A stretch of DNA of 64,000 nucleotides from assembly GCA_026709625.1 (NCBI GenBank), contig JAPOSR010000034.1, positions 45,759 to 109,758 on the forward strand, in the 5' to 3' direction. Source of the DNA: Chloroflexota bacterium (lineage in GTDB: Bacteria; Chloroflexota; Anaerolineae; Aggregatilineales; Phototrophicaceae). Every line of letters begins with the position of its first letter. Position 1 is the stretch's first letter. The notes under the pieces were generated by a model. The model worked only from the letters and a program-made list of their open reading frames with translations, had not been told where the DNA came from and did not search any database. Both the position numbers and the translations under genes were made by a program. Positions 20,368 to 29,025 of this stretch are shown one piece after another.

Positions 20368-21801
20368 TCAGCCTTTTTCTGTCGCCAGTTTGCGCGCGCT
20401 GGCTTGGCGAAAGGCTTCTACTATCTTGTAATAGCCTGTGCAGCGACACAGGTTGCCGCTGATGCTCTGGTTGATCTGGTCGGTAGTGGGCTGGGGGATC
20501 TCGTCCAGCAGCTTTGCGCCAGCCATCAGGAAGCCCGGCGTGCAATACCCGCACTGCACGGCAGCCGCGTCGATGAATGCCTGCTGGATGGGGTGCAGGG
20601 CATCAGCATTTTGCAAGCCTTCGATGGTTACGACATCTGCTCCGTGCGCGCGCGGAGCATGCACCATGCAAGCCATCACCGCCACACCGTCCAGGAAGAC
20701 GGTGCAAGCGCCGCATTCGCCCTCTGCGCAGCCTTCTTTGCTGCCCGGCAGCTTGACATCATCGCGCAGCCAATGCAAAAGCGACTTTTGCTGGCCAGTC
20801 GTGATGCGCAGATCGATGCCATTGACGCGGCTGGCGATCGGCGTATTGGGCTGGTGAACGATTGACTCGGGCAATCCACCGACGACTCGGCCCACCTGCG
20901 CGCCCCAGAGCATGGGCGGATGCGCCGGCAAGCCAGAATCGACTTCATCCGCCGCCAGCCGCCGCAGCGCCTTCGCCAGCAGCGCTTTGATCATTTCGCT
21001 GCGGTATTCGGCGCTGCCACGCACATCATCGATCGGCGCAGGATACTTGCCGGCGATGCGCGCCGCCGCGGCGATCACAGAAGGCAGCAGCTTCTTGCCG
21101 CGCAAGAAACCTTCGGCAGGGGACACGCGGACGATGGTCGGCGCAACGCTGCCCAGGGCGATGCGCGCCGCCGCCACAGTTTCATCCGGCTGGCGCTTCA
21201 ACACAACCGCCGCGTCAACCACCGAGATGGCCTGCGCCCGCCGCAGTCCCAATTTGAGGAAAATGCCCCGCTCGTCCTCGCCCAGCGCGGGAATATGAAT
21301 CGCCCGCAGCAACTCGTCAGGCTGCAGCGCGGTCTGTCGGAAGCCGCTGTAGAAGTCGTCCAAGCGCAGCCGGCGCTTCCCACGCGCGGATTGTAAAGTA
21401 ATGTCTGCGCCCATAGCAATAAGCGGCGTGATGGTGTCGTTGGCTGGCGACGCCGTGATGAGATTGCCGGCAATGGTGGCGCGATTGCGGATCTGCGGCG
21501 CGCCGACCTCCCACGAGGCTTGCGCCAAGGGCGTCGCCCGCTCGCGAATAAGCTGGCTGCCCACGACATGATTGTGCGTGACCAGCGGACCCAGCGTGAT
21601 GGTCCCGTTTTCCAGCGTGATGTCGTCCAGCCCCGGCACGCGCGTGATATCGATGAGGATTTGCAGCTGCGGATGCTGACCGCGCTCCAATTCGATGATG
21701 AGGTCGGTGCCGCCAGCGATGATGCGCGCCGCCCGCCCATGCTGCGCCAGCAGAGCCAGCGCTTCGTCGATGCTGCTTACGCTATGATAGGCTTGCCACA
21801 T
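20368..21801 (-). CDS. Fused FAD-binding and [2Fe-2S] subunit of a molybdenum hydroxylase
   Basis: Electron-transfer subunit for the molybdopterin protein. Residues 1-~290 are the CoxM/XdhB-type FAD domain (RIIAGGTDLIIE; RNRATIAGNLITASPANDTITPLIA; CO_deh_flav_C region). Residues ~320-477 are the XdhC/CoxS-type iron-sulphur domain with cysteine sets GCAEGECGACTV, CGYCTPG and CRCTGYY for two [2Fe-2S] clusters. In most systems these are two genes; here the order FAD then Fe-S in one chain is the reverse of eukaryotic xanthine dehydrogenase. AGGAGG precedes the ATG. 477 aa. Confidence 0.92.
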   Translation of the reverse strand: MWQAYHSVSSIDEALALLAQHGRAARIIAGGTDLIIELERGQHPQLQILIDITRVPGLDDITLENGTITLGPLVTHNHVVGSQLIRERATPLAQASWEVGAPQIRNRATIAGNLITASPANDTITPLIAMGADITLQSARGKRRLRLDDFYSGFRQTALQPDELLRAIHIPALGEDERGIFLKLGLRRAQAISVVDAAVVLKRQPDETVAAARIALGSVAPTIVRVSPAEGFLRGKKLLPSVIAAAARIAGKYPAPIDDVRGSAEYRSEMIKALLAKALRRLAADEVDSGLPAHPPMLWGAQVGRVVGGLPESIVHQPNTPIASRVNGIDLRITTGQQKSLLHWLRDDVKLPGSKEGCAEGECGACTVFLDGVAVMACMVHAPRAHGADVVTIEGLQNADALHPIQQAFIDAAAVQCGYCTPGFLMAGAKLLDEIPQPTTDQINQSISGNLCRCTGYYKIVEAFRQASARKLATEKG

Positions 21802-21826
21802 GCTCTGCCCGCCTCCTGCCCAGCGC

Positions 21827-22438
21827 CTAGCGCGGGTTCAGCTCCAGCACGGTGAAAGGATTGACATTGATGACACAGGTGGACTGAAATTGTGTGCGCA
21901 CAGTCTTGCGCCGGTCCCAGGTATGCACATGCCCGTGCAGCATGTAGCGGGGGCGAAACCAGCGCATGAAGTTGCGAAAGCTGGTAAAACCCCGGTGCGC
22001 GACATCGCTGCCATCGTGAATATCGCGCGCGGGCGAGTGCGTGACGAAAAGGTCGATGCCCCGCCGCCGAAGCCAGCGATGCGCGAGGATTTTTGCCGAC
22101 AAGCCAAAGACCATGCCATGCATCTGCGTCTGGCTGTACTGGATTTCGCCGTTGTTATAGCGGATGCAGCCCTCCAAGCCCGTCATGGTCAGTCCGCGAT
22201 ACTGCACGATTTGTCGATGCAGGTCGATGCCGCCGGGCGGTTCTTTGCGGTAACGCTCGTCGCGATTGCCGCGCACATAATAGAGAGGCGCTTGCAAGAT
22301 GCTGGTGATGTATTCCAGATAGGCGGGCAACATATCTCCACAGCTGATGACCAGGTCGATGTCTTTGTAGTGACGGCGCAGGTTGACCGCGCTGCGCAGC
22401 TGCGGCATTTCGGTGTCGCTGACGCAGAGGATCTTCAC
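21827..22438 (-). CDS. Calcineurin-like metallophosphoesterase
   Basis: Dinuclear-metal phosphoesterase fold: VSDTEMPQ (the first Asp; the usual second DxH His is replaced), SCGDMLP (GD), RGNRDERY (GNxD/H), VTHSP and LHGHVHTW near the C-terminus. 203 aa. Start ATG has GAGGAG upstream. It sits between the LLM oxidoreductase and the hydroxylase FAD/Fe-S gene, 17 and 25 bases away. Substrate unknown; a nucleotide or F420-related phosphate is possible but unsupported. Confidence 0.85.
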   Translation of the reverse strand: MKILCVSDTEMPQLRSAVNLRRHYKDIDLVISCGDMLPAYLEYITSILQAPLYYVRGNRDERYRKEPPGGIDLHRQIVQYRGLTMTGLEGCIRYNNGEIQYSQTQMHGMVFGLSAKILAHRWLRRRGIDLFVTHSPARDIHDGSDVAHRGFTSFRNFMRWFRPRYMLHGHVHTWDRRKTVRTQFQSTCVINVNPFTVLELNPR

Positions 22439-22455
22439 GAAAGGCTCCTCGCGCG

Positions 22456-23463
22456 CTACTCGGAAAAGCCCCCGGCAAAGGTGTCGATCATCAACCGCAC
22501 ATCATCTCCCAGGGGGTAGAGGATGGGGCAAGTCGCGCCAGCTCGCATATATTCGCGCACCTTGGCTTTGCATTCGGCTGGGGTGCCGCTGGCTGTAATC
22601 ATCTGCACGACATCATCGGGCACGAGTTTCATCGCTTCCATAATCTGGGCTTCGCTGGCGGGCCAGGTCAGCACTTGGCTGATTTCGTCCAGCAATTCCT
22701 GGCTGACTCCGCTGGCTTTCATGATGTGCGGCTGCTGTCCCAGATACTGCGTCACCAGCTTGCGCGCGGCATCCAGCGCTTTGCCGCGGTCATGATCCAC
22801 CGAGCAGACGACCAACTGGGGACGGTCGATATCGTAGACTGTTTTGCCAACGCGTTTTGCGCCGATCTCGAGCTGCGCCATGGCTGATTCGTTGTATTTG
22901 GGCGAAACCAGATAGTTCAAGACGACGCCATCGGCGATTTCGCCAGTCAGCGCCATCATTTTGGGGCCAGTCGCGCCGATATAAATGGGCACATTGCGCG
23001 GCTCTTTGCGCCCGTGCACGACATCCAGCTCGACATCGGCAAGCTGCACAAATTCGCCAGCGAAGGTCACCCGTTCGCGGTTGAGCAGGCGGCGCACAGT
23101 CGTGACCACCTCGCGCATGGCGAGCAGGTTTCTGCTTCGTGTGATGCCGACCTTTGCCGCCAGCGGGTCCCACCAGGCGCCTATGCCACAATAGATGCGG
23201 TCGGCAGCCAGGTCGTCCAGGGTCAAGAAGGTCGCCGCGATGACGGCGGCATTGCGCGTCCAGTTGTTGATGACGCCCGAGCCGATTTTGATGCGCGAGG
23301 TGGTCGCGGCAAAGGCAGCCATAGGCACAATGGCATCGCGCACCAAGCGGCTTTCGGCTTGCCAGACAGCTTCAAAGCCGCGGTCTTCGGCATATTGAAC
23401 ATATAAAATCGCGTCGCTCAGCGGATGCGCATCTTGCAGATACAGAGCTACTCGATCAGCCAT
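22456..23463 (-). CDS. LLM-class F420-dependent oxidoreductase
   Basis: Luciferase-like TIM barrel that uses F420 (or FMN). Features: [21 protein letters not shown] near the N-terminus, the [18 protein letters not shown] segment and [13 protein letters not shown] typical of F420-using LLM proteins, and [11 protein letters not shown]. Start ATG 23463 is preceded by GGAG; a more distal start would add 24 residues with no family match. 335 aa. Directly downstream of cofC, which makes F420 the likely cofactor. Substrate unknown; the purine neighbourhood is suggestive only. Confidence 0.87.
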   Translation of the reverse strand: MADRVALYLQDAHPLSDAILYVQYAEDRGFEAVWQAESRLVRDAIVPMAAFAATTSRIKIGSGVINNWTRNAAVIAATFLTLDDLAADRIYCGIGAWWDPLAAKVGITRSRNLLAMREVVTTVRRLLNRERVTFAGEFVQLADVELDVVHGRKEPRNVPIYIGATGPKMMALTGEIADGVVLNYLVSPKYNESAMAQLEIGAKRVGKTVYDIDRPQLVVCSVDHDRGKALDAARKLVTQYLGQQPHIMKASGVSQELLDEISQVLTWPASEAQIMEAMKLVPDDVVQMITASGTPAECKAKVREYMRAGATCPILYPLGDDVRLMIDTFAGGFSE

Positions 23464-23544
23464 GGGCTTACTCCACATGTTTTTTGCTATGCCAAGCACG
23501 CGCCTATTATCACGCAGAAGCGGCGCAGTTGGCAAATGCCAGCC

Positions 23545-24192
23545 CTAGTTTTTGTCCTGGAGAGGCGCTAGAGCGGGCAGGTGGCTGTGCCCCCCCTCTG
23601 CGATGATGCGCCGGTACATGCGCAGGTCGGCTGGCACATCAATATCCAGCCGGGTGCGTGGCGATTCGTAGCGATGTACAGCGATGCCCCCGCGCGCGGC
23701 ATCTTCAATATGCCGGGCATAGCTGCCCGCGCCAAAGGCATAGGCTATCGCGCCTGGCGGACGCAGCAGCAGCGCATTCGTGCCGTCTTGTTCGCTGTCG
23801 GTGGCGATAACAATGGAACGGTCTCGGGACAGGCTGACGAGTTGGGCGATGTCGGCGTCATTGATGAAGGGCAGGTCGGCAGGCAGCACCAGCACGGCAT
23901 CGGCGCGCCATGCTTGGAGCACCACGGTCGCCCGCAGCAGCGCCGGATTCAAATTCGACTCAGCGCTTTCTTGCAGCGTCTTCGCCCCCAGCTCTCGTCC
24001 GATTGCCAAGGCCTTGGTATCTCGCGAGATGACCAGCGCGCCTGTGACAGACGGAGATTGCAGCGCCACCGACAGCACATGACGAAACATGGCCTGCGCC
24101 AGCTGATAGCGCTCTTCGGGCAGCAGCGCAGCCGCAAGACGGCTCTTGGCGTTTTTCAGCGGCTTGACTGGGATGATCGCCCACAGGCTCAT
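23545..24192 (-). CDS. cofC: 2-phospho-L-lactate / PEP guanylyltransferase (CofC/FbiD)
   Basis: Activates phospholactate or phosphoenolpyruvate with GTP for F420 assembly. N-terminal IIPVKPLKNAKSRLA (nucleotide-binding), VLPADLPFINDADIAQL (Asp pair), a SEQDGTNALLLRPP segment and RLDIDVPADLRM at the end. 215 aa. Its ATG overlaps the cofD stop by 4 bases, so the two are translationally coupled. The neighbouring FbiB-like nitroreductase argues for the phosphoenolpyruvate route. Confidence 0.92.
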   Translation of the reverse strand: MSLWAIIPVKPLKNAKSRLAAALLPEERYQLAQAMFRHVLSVALQSPSVTGALVISRDTKALAIGRELGAKTLQESAESNLNPALLRATVVLQAWRADAVLVLPADLPFINDADIAQLVSLSRDRSIVIATDSEQDGTNALLLRPPGAIAYAFGAGSYARHIEDAARGGIAVHRYESPRTRLDIDVPADLRMYRRIIAEGGHSHLPALAPLQDKN

Positions 24193-25133
24193 GACACCCA
24201 GCCTCGCGCCCAGTCCAGCGTGTCTTGAGCTACAGCCACTTTGCGCTCCAAGTCGGTCATCAGCGTATCCAGCCGCGTCGTTCGCAGCCCGTCCATAGAA
24301 AAATGAGGATTGCGCAGGTCGTCAACGAAGCCGTCGATGACCCCATCATAATAGCTGGCGACCGTCCGCGCCGAAACCGCCAAGCCCAATTCGCGCATGA
24401 TCTTGGCGGTGGGACCTTTGACCGCGTCGCCGCCGATCACCGGGGTGATGGCAACTTTGGGAGCGGACGCCGCCGCCAAGAGCTCGCGCATGCCCGGCAC
24501 CGCCAGGATCGGCGCGATCGACAGCCAAGGATTGGACGGCGCAATCATAACCAAGTCGGCCTTGGCCAATGCTTCACGAACCGGGGCGGGCACGCTGGCC
24601 GCTTGGCGAGATCCATAGCGGACCCGCTGAATAACCGGCTGCCAGCGCCGCCTGACGAAGTATTCCTGGAAGCTCATCTCGCCGTGGTCGCGCGTGTGGA
24701 TCGTGGTGGGCATTTCAGCCTCGCACATCGGCAAGATAGTCGCTGTAATGCCCAGCCGCCGGGCGATCGCGCTGGTGAAATCCGTCAGGCTGACTTCGCC
24801 GCGCATGGCTTCGGTGCGCAGCAGATGCAGAGCCAGGTCCTGGTCGCCCAGTTTGAACCAGGTATCAATGGCATAACGCCGTCTGAGCCCCGCCAGGACA
24901 CAGGTCGTGTCATCGGCGATCCCCCAGCCCAACTGCGGGTCGACCACGCCTGCCAGCGTATACATCAAGGTGTCGATATCGGGGCAGATTTTCAGCCCCA
25001 GGTGCCAAAAGTCGTCGCCAGTATTGACGATGAAAGTCAGCTGTGGCGTCGGCTGCAAGTTCGCCAAGCCCAGAGCCAGCTTTGCGCCGCCAACGCCGCC
25101 GATGAGCACGGCGATTTTTTGCCTCAACGCCAT
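24189..25133 (-). CDS. cofD: 2-phospho-L-lactate transferase (CofD/FbiA)
   Basis: Transfers the activated three-carbon unit to the deazaflavin Fo. N-terminal VLIGGVGGAKLALGLA, then VNTGDDFWHLGLKICPDIDTLMYTL, DDTTCVLAGL and IAPSNPWLSIAPILAV are all family hallmarks. ATG 25133 gives 314 aa, the normal size; the 47-codon open extension upstream overlaps the nitroreductase and is not family-like. Overlaps the nitroreductase 3' end by 10 bases. Confidence 0.94.
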   Translation of the reverse strand: MALRQKIAVLIGGVGGAKLALGLANLQPTPQLTFIVNTGDDFWHLGLKICPDIDTLMYTLAGVVDPQLGWGIADDTTCVLAGLRRRYAIDTWFKLGDQDLALHLLRTEAMRGEVSLTDFTSAIARRLGITATILPMCEAEMPTTIHTRDHGEMSFQEYFVRRRWQPVIQRVRYGSRQAASVPAPVREALAKADLVMIAPSNPWLSIAPILAVPGMRELLAAASAPKVAITPVIGGDAVKGPTAKIMRELGLAVSARTVASYYDGVIDGFVDDLRNPHFSMDGLRTTRLDTLMTDLERKVAVAQDTLDWARGWVS

Positions 25134-25729
25134 ACTGTTCTCGATTCCCAGCTTTCGCGTCCGCGCTGGCGCTGCTGAGCCGGGTAGCCCAGCGTAATCA
25201 AGCCTTGCGGCAGCCAATCGGGCGGCAGGTCGAGCGTGCGCGCCACCAGACCGCCACAGAACAGGGGCGCGCACATCCAGCAGGCGCCCAAGCCCAAGCT
25301 GTCGGCCATCAGCAAGATATTCTGCCCGGCCATGGCCACGCTTTGCTGCGCCATGCTGCGTTCGTGCTCGCTGCGTTGCGCATCGTCATAAACATCCATA
25401 TCCCGCAAGCTCATGCAAACCAGAATCAATAGCGGCGCCGCGCTGATGCGCTCATAAGAACGCCGCGCATCCGCCTCGATCAGTTCGTCGGGCAAGCCAT
25501 CCGCCTGCAAATCATGCCGCAGTCTCTTGCCCATCGCCGCGGCCAGACGCTGCTTGCTGGCCTCGTCTTGCATGATGACAAAGCGCCAAGGCTGGCGATT
25601 GTGCGCGGATGGCGCCCAAACCGCCGCTTCCAGAAGCTGGGCGATCTGCGCCTGAGACACGGGCTGGGCAAGATAACGCCGCAGCGAACGCCGGCCACGC
25701 AGCTGTCGCAGCAAATCCGCGGCTATCAT
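25124..25729 (-). CDS. Nitroreductase-family protein, probable dehydro-F420 reductase (FbiB C-domain-like)
   Basis: FMN-dependent nitroreductase fold: RRSLRRYLAQPVSQAQIAQLLEAA and WAPSAHNRQPWRFVI at the N-terminus, GLGACWMCAPLF in the C-terminal half. 201 aa. In mycobacteria the same domain is fused behind CofE as FbiB and reduces dehydro-F420 made from phosphoenolpyruvate; here it is a separate gene 3 bases after cofE and overlapping cofD. The functional call comes from that context. A generic nitroreductase remains possible. Confidence 0.83.
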   Translation of the reverse strand: MIAADLLRQLRGRRSLRRYLAQPVSQAQIAQLLEAAVWAPSAHNRQPWRFVIMQDEASKQRLAAAMGKRLRHDLQADGLPDELIEADARRSYERISAAPLLILVCMSLRDMDVYDDAQRSEHERSMAQQSVAMAGQNILLMADSLGLGACWMCAPLFCGGLVARTLDLPPDWLPQGLITLGYPAQQRQRGRESWESRTVWR

Positions 25730-25732
25730 CGC

Positions 25733-26500
25733 TCAGCGGTAAAGGTCATGTTCGGGCGCGCGGATGAGGTCGGCTGCGCAGCCATGCGCCCCGCCCCCAT
25801 CCAAGCCGCGCAGCACAACCGCAGGCAGGCCTTCGTCGGCCTCGCCACACAGCAGATGAGCGGCAGAAGCCACCAGATCGGCATAAGCGACCTGGGTAAT
25901 TTCAAGGATGCGCCCATACAGATCGCGGCTGCCACGCAGATCCTTGATGGTGGGCAGGCCAGCCGCGCCGATGGCCACGCCGACATTGCCGACGCGGAAG
26001 GGCCGCCCGTGCGAGTCGCTGATGATAACGCCGACTTGAATGCCCAGCCGCGCTTTTATCTGTCTGCGAATGGCGCGAGCCGCCTGGTCGGGAGCCACCG
26101 GCAGCAGCAGAGCCCGGTCGCCGCCGCCTTCGATATTGCTCTGGTCGATGCCGGCATTGGCTGAGACAAATCCCAGCCGATGCTTGGTGACCAGCACACC
26201 ACGGCGTTTGCGCGAAACATGGTCAGACTCGCTCAAGATCAGCTCGACCAGGCGCGGGTCTTTGTCCGTTTCCGCAGCCAGCTGCAAAGCCGCCTGCGAA
26301 GCGCGCACCGTGTCCAGGCAAATGAGCCTGCCCGCCGCCTTCGACACGATCTTTGAAGAGATCACCAAGACATCGCCATCGCCCAGCGCCAAGCCAGCCG
26401 CCTGCGCCTTGTCCAGCATGATGTCGACAATATCATCCCCCGGCTGGATGAGCGGGATATCGGGGATGGCATAGGCGGAGAGTCGCGGGGCTTCGGGCAT
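25733..26500 (-). CDS. cofE: Coenzyme F420-0:L-glutamate ligase
   Basis: Adds gamma-linked glutamates to F420-0 with GTP. Contains [42 protein letters not shown] and [21 protein letters not shown], all diagnostic. 255 aa. Separated from the F420 reductase gene by 2 bases and from the nitroreductase by 3. The glutamate-tail length cannot be predicted. Confidence 0.95.
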   Translation of the reverse strand: MPEAPRLSAYAIPDIPLIQPGDDIVDIMLDKAQAAGLALGDGDVLVISSKIVSKAAGRLICLDTVRASQAALQLAAETDKDPRLVELILSESDHVSRKRRGVLVTKHRLGFVSANAGIDQSNIEGGGDRALLLPVAPDQAARAIRRQIKARLGIQVGVIISDSHGRPFRVGNVGVAIGAAGLPTIKDLRGSRDLYGRILEITQVAYADLVASAAHLLCGEADEGLPAVVLRGLDGGGAHGCAADLIRAPEHDLYR

Positions 26501-26502
26501 GC

Positions 26503-27159
26503 TTAGCTGTCCAAGCCCGTGATGCGGATACCAGCGCCGGTTATGCGATAGGCGCGATTGATGTGCAGCAGCAGGGGCGTCAGCGCCTCGGCGGCGATGG
26601 CGTTCCTGAGCAAACCAGCGTCGATGCCGCGCATGCCAGCCGCCGCCACGAGTTCAATCACCTGCGCCTTGGCAGCGGCGTCATCGGCGCAGACCAGCAC
26701 ATCGCAATCGACCGCTTGGTCGAGCTGGCGCAGCTTGACCGCGCTTACATTTTGGAATGCCGCCACCACAACCGCAGAATCGCCCAACAGCGCCTGCGCT
26801 TCCAAAGCCGCGGCCTGCCCGGCCGGCAAGTTCACTGTCGTGATCTGCGGCGGCAGCAGCGGCACAGTCAGATCGACCAAGATCTTGCCCGCGCAAGCCG
26901 CGCGCACACGCTGCAAAGTGGCTGCATGCGCGCTGTAGGGCACGCTCAATACGACAATATCCGCCGCCGCCGCCGCCTCGACATTGCCCAAGCCGCTTAG
27001 CTCGCTGCCCGGCGCTTCCGCCAGCATGTCCGCAGCCCGCGATTGCGCGCGGCCAGCCGAACGCGAACCGATGATGATGCGGTAGCCGTGCCGCGCCCAG
27101 CGCAGCGCCAAGCCCGCGCCTTCTTTGCCGGTGCCACCGAGTATCGCCAGTGTTTTCAT
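26503..27159 (-). CDS. npdG: NADPH-dependent F420 reductase
   Basis: Exchanges hydride between NADP(H) and F420. N-terminal ILGGTGKEGAGLALRWARHGY (Rossmann glycine loop) followed by IGSRSAGRA, the NADP-phosphate contact; VVLSVPYSAH; LVDLTVPL; VAAFQNVSA. 218 aa. First of the five adjoining F420 genes. Provides the pool of reduced F420 used by the LLM enzyme and perhaps by other proteins of the array. Confidence 0.93.
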   Translation of the reverse strand: MKTLAILGGTGKEGAGLALRWARHGYRIIIGSRSAGRAQSRAADMLAEAPGSELSGLGNVEAAAAADIVVLSVPYSAHAATLQRVRAACAGKILVDLTVPLLPPQITTVNLPAGQAAALEAQALLGDSAVVVAAFQNVSAVKLRQLDQAVDCDVLVCADDAAAKAQVIELVAAAGMRGIDAGLLRNAIAAEALTPLLLHINRAYRITGAGIRITGLDS

Positions 27160-27195
27160 CGTTTTGTCAGTCCATTTCGTGTGTATATTGGCACA

Positions 27196-28548
27196 TCAAG
27201 CCAGGCTGGCTTTGGCGTAATGGCTGTACCGTTGCCAAACACCGTTCGCCAGATCTAGCGCGGCTGCTGCGATTGCGTTTTCGTCCAGGGTCAACAGCTG
27301 CCGGTCGCGCATCAAGAGCTGGCCCGCGCAGATGGTGGTCGTGACCATCGAAGATTCAAATCCAAAGAGCAGATGCCAGGGCAGGTTGCCGGCTGTCATC
27401 GGCGTAAAGGGCTGATAATCGACCAGAATTAAATCAGCCGCCGCGCCCGGGCAGATCTCGCCGATGGGCATTTCAGGGAAAAATCGGCGCAGCAAATTGG
27501 CATTGTTGCCCCAAGCCATGCGGGCAATCTGGTCGCCAGGCGCGCGGCGCGGGTCGCGATTGGCCAGTTTGTGCAGCAGATAGGCCGCTTTCCATTCCGC
27601 CCACATATTGCTGCTGAAGCCATCTGTGCCCAGGCACAGCTGCAATCCAGCGTCCAGCATGCCGTCTATGTCGGCCGCGCCCACGCCATTGTTCATGTTC
27701 GAGCGTGGTTGATGACTCGCCCAAACGCCGCGCCGCGCCAGCAGATCCCGCTCGGCCTCGTTGATATGCACACAATGAGCGGCGATGCTGTTGTCGCGCC
27801 AGATGCCAAAGCGGTCTAGCCGCTGCGCCACCGGCAGGCCGCTGCGCCGCCAGCTGTCGGATTGGTCGGCTTCGTGCTCGGCGACATGGATGTGAAAACC
27901 TGCCTGGCCGGGCGCGGCATCGACACAGGCGCGCAAGCTGGCGTCCGACAGGCTCATGCTGGCGTGCAAGCCAAAGGCGCCGCGCAGGCGTGGATGGTCG
28001 GCCGCCGCCGCCGCCAAGAAGCGCGCATTTTCGGCGATGCCCGCGCGCATTTTGTCGGGACCGTCGCGGTCGCTGACTTCATAACAAAGCACCGCGCGCA
28101 GCCCCGCCTGGTCGACTGCTTCGCCAATGATATCGAGGCTGCCTTCTATGCAAGCGGGGCTGGCATGATGGTCGATGAGACTGGTCGTGCCATGTTTGAT
28201 GGCATCCACCAGGCAGACCAAGGCGCTGGCGCGCACGCTGTCGACATCCAGCGCCTTGTCCAGGGGCCACCACAATCGCTGCAAAATCTGCGGAAAGTCG
28301 CGTGGAGGCTCGCCCGGGATCGCCATGCCGCGGGCATACGCGCCATAAAAATGGGTGTGCGCGCAGATGCCGCCGGGCATCACGATCTGGCCGCGCGCAT
28401 CGATGATCTCGGCTTGTGGATAACGCGCCTTCAGCTCGTCGGTCGCGCCCACCGCGCCAATCGTGCCGCCGTCAATCAACAGGGCGTAATCAGACAATAT
28501 GTCGGGCTGCGCGCCCAGCGTGACGAGCCTGGCATTGACAATCAGCAT
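27196..28548 (-). CDS. ssnA: SsnA-like amidohydrolase (purine cluster aminohydrolase)
   Basis: Metal-dependent amidohydrolase of the guanine deaminase/SsnA group. Metal ligands: GGICAHTHFYGAY (HxH), HIHVAEHEAD, AAHCVHIN and LGTDGFSSNMWAEWK (Asp). ATG 28548 follows AGGGGCGG; 37 further codons are open upstream but unrelated. 450 aa. SsnA accompanies YgeW, YgeY, carbamate kinase and a molybdenum hydroxylase in anaerobic purine/urate catabolic clusters, the set seen here. The exact substrate is not established. Confidence 0.85.
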   Translation of the reverse strand: MLIVNARLVTLGAQPDILSDYALLIDGGTIGAVGATDELKARYPQAEIIDARGQIVMPGGICAHTHFYGAYARGMAIPGEPPRDFPQILQRLWWPLDKALDVDSVRASALVCLVDAIKHGTTSLIDHHASPACIEGSLDIIGEAVDQAGLRAVLCYEVSDRDGPDKMRAGIAENARFLAAAAADHPRLRGAFGLHASMSLSDASLRACVDAAPGQAGFHIHVAEHEADQSDSWRRSGLPVAQRLDRFGIWRDNSIAAHCVHINEAERDLLARRGVWASHQPRSNMNNGVGAADIDGMLDAGLQLCLGTDGFSSNMWAEWKAAYLLHKLANRDPRRAPGDQIARMAWGNNANLLRRFFPEMPIGEICPGAAADLILVDYQPFTPMTAGNLPWHLLFGFESSMVTTTICAGQLLMRDRQLLTLDENAIAAAALDLANGVWQRYSHYAKASLA

Positions 28549-28565
28549 GGTCAGCCGCCCCCTGT

Positions 28566-29009
28566 TCAGCCGCGCAACGCGAAATAGACGCGGTCGACAT
28601 AAAAATCGGCGGCGCTGTAGAGATCGCTGATGGTCTCGGCGCGGACGAATCGGTCCCAAGTCGTGCGGATGAAGCTGATCGAGCGGGCGGGAACATTCTC
28701 GATAGGCGGGTCTTTTTCGATCAAATCGCGAAATTGCACCTTGTAATACACATCATCGGCGCGCTGCGATTCTTTGGGCAGCAAGTCGCGCCGCCGCGCC
28801 AGCTCGATGCCGGTGATGCGCGCGAAATAGGCGATGCCGCCGCCGCGCTCGCCAAAGACCTGGCGGCTCAAAAAGAAGGCGACATAGTCGGCATCCAAGC
28901 CGCGCCGCATGTTTGCCTGGGGGATGCGATACCAGCGCTGCCGCCGCGCGATATGCAAGTCGCGCTTGCGCTTTATCACGCCCACCAGGACACGATCATC
29001 CGCGTACAC
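28566..29009 (-). CDS. Small conserved-looking protein of unknown function
   Basis: Begins VYADDRVLVGVIKRKRDLHIARR and ends in a motif reading SISFIRTTWDRFVRAETISDL. I know of no function; it resembles unnamed proteins of Chloroflexota and Actinomycetota from memory, which I cannot verify. The start is set as GTG 29009, 5 bases after GGAGG; the frame continues upstream into the PLP-enzyme gene but only as an overlap. 147 aa, rich in Arg, with many aromatic residues in the middle. It sits between the SsnA-like gene and the PLP enzyme. Confidence 0.65.
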   Translation of the reverse strand: MYADDRVLVGVIKRKRDLHIARRQRWYRIPQANMRRGLDADYVAFFLSRQVFGERGGGIAYFARITGIELARRRDLLPKESQRADDVYYKVQFRDLIEKDPPIENVPARSISFIRTTWDRFVRAETISDLYSAADFYVDRVYFALRG

Positions 29010-29025
29010 AGCCACCTCCGTCGGG

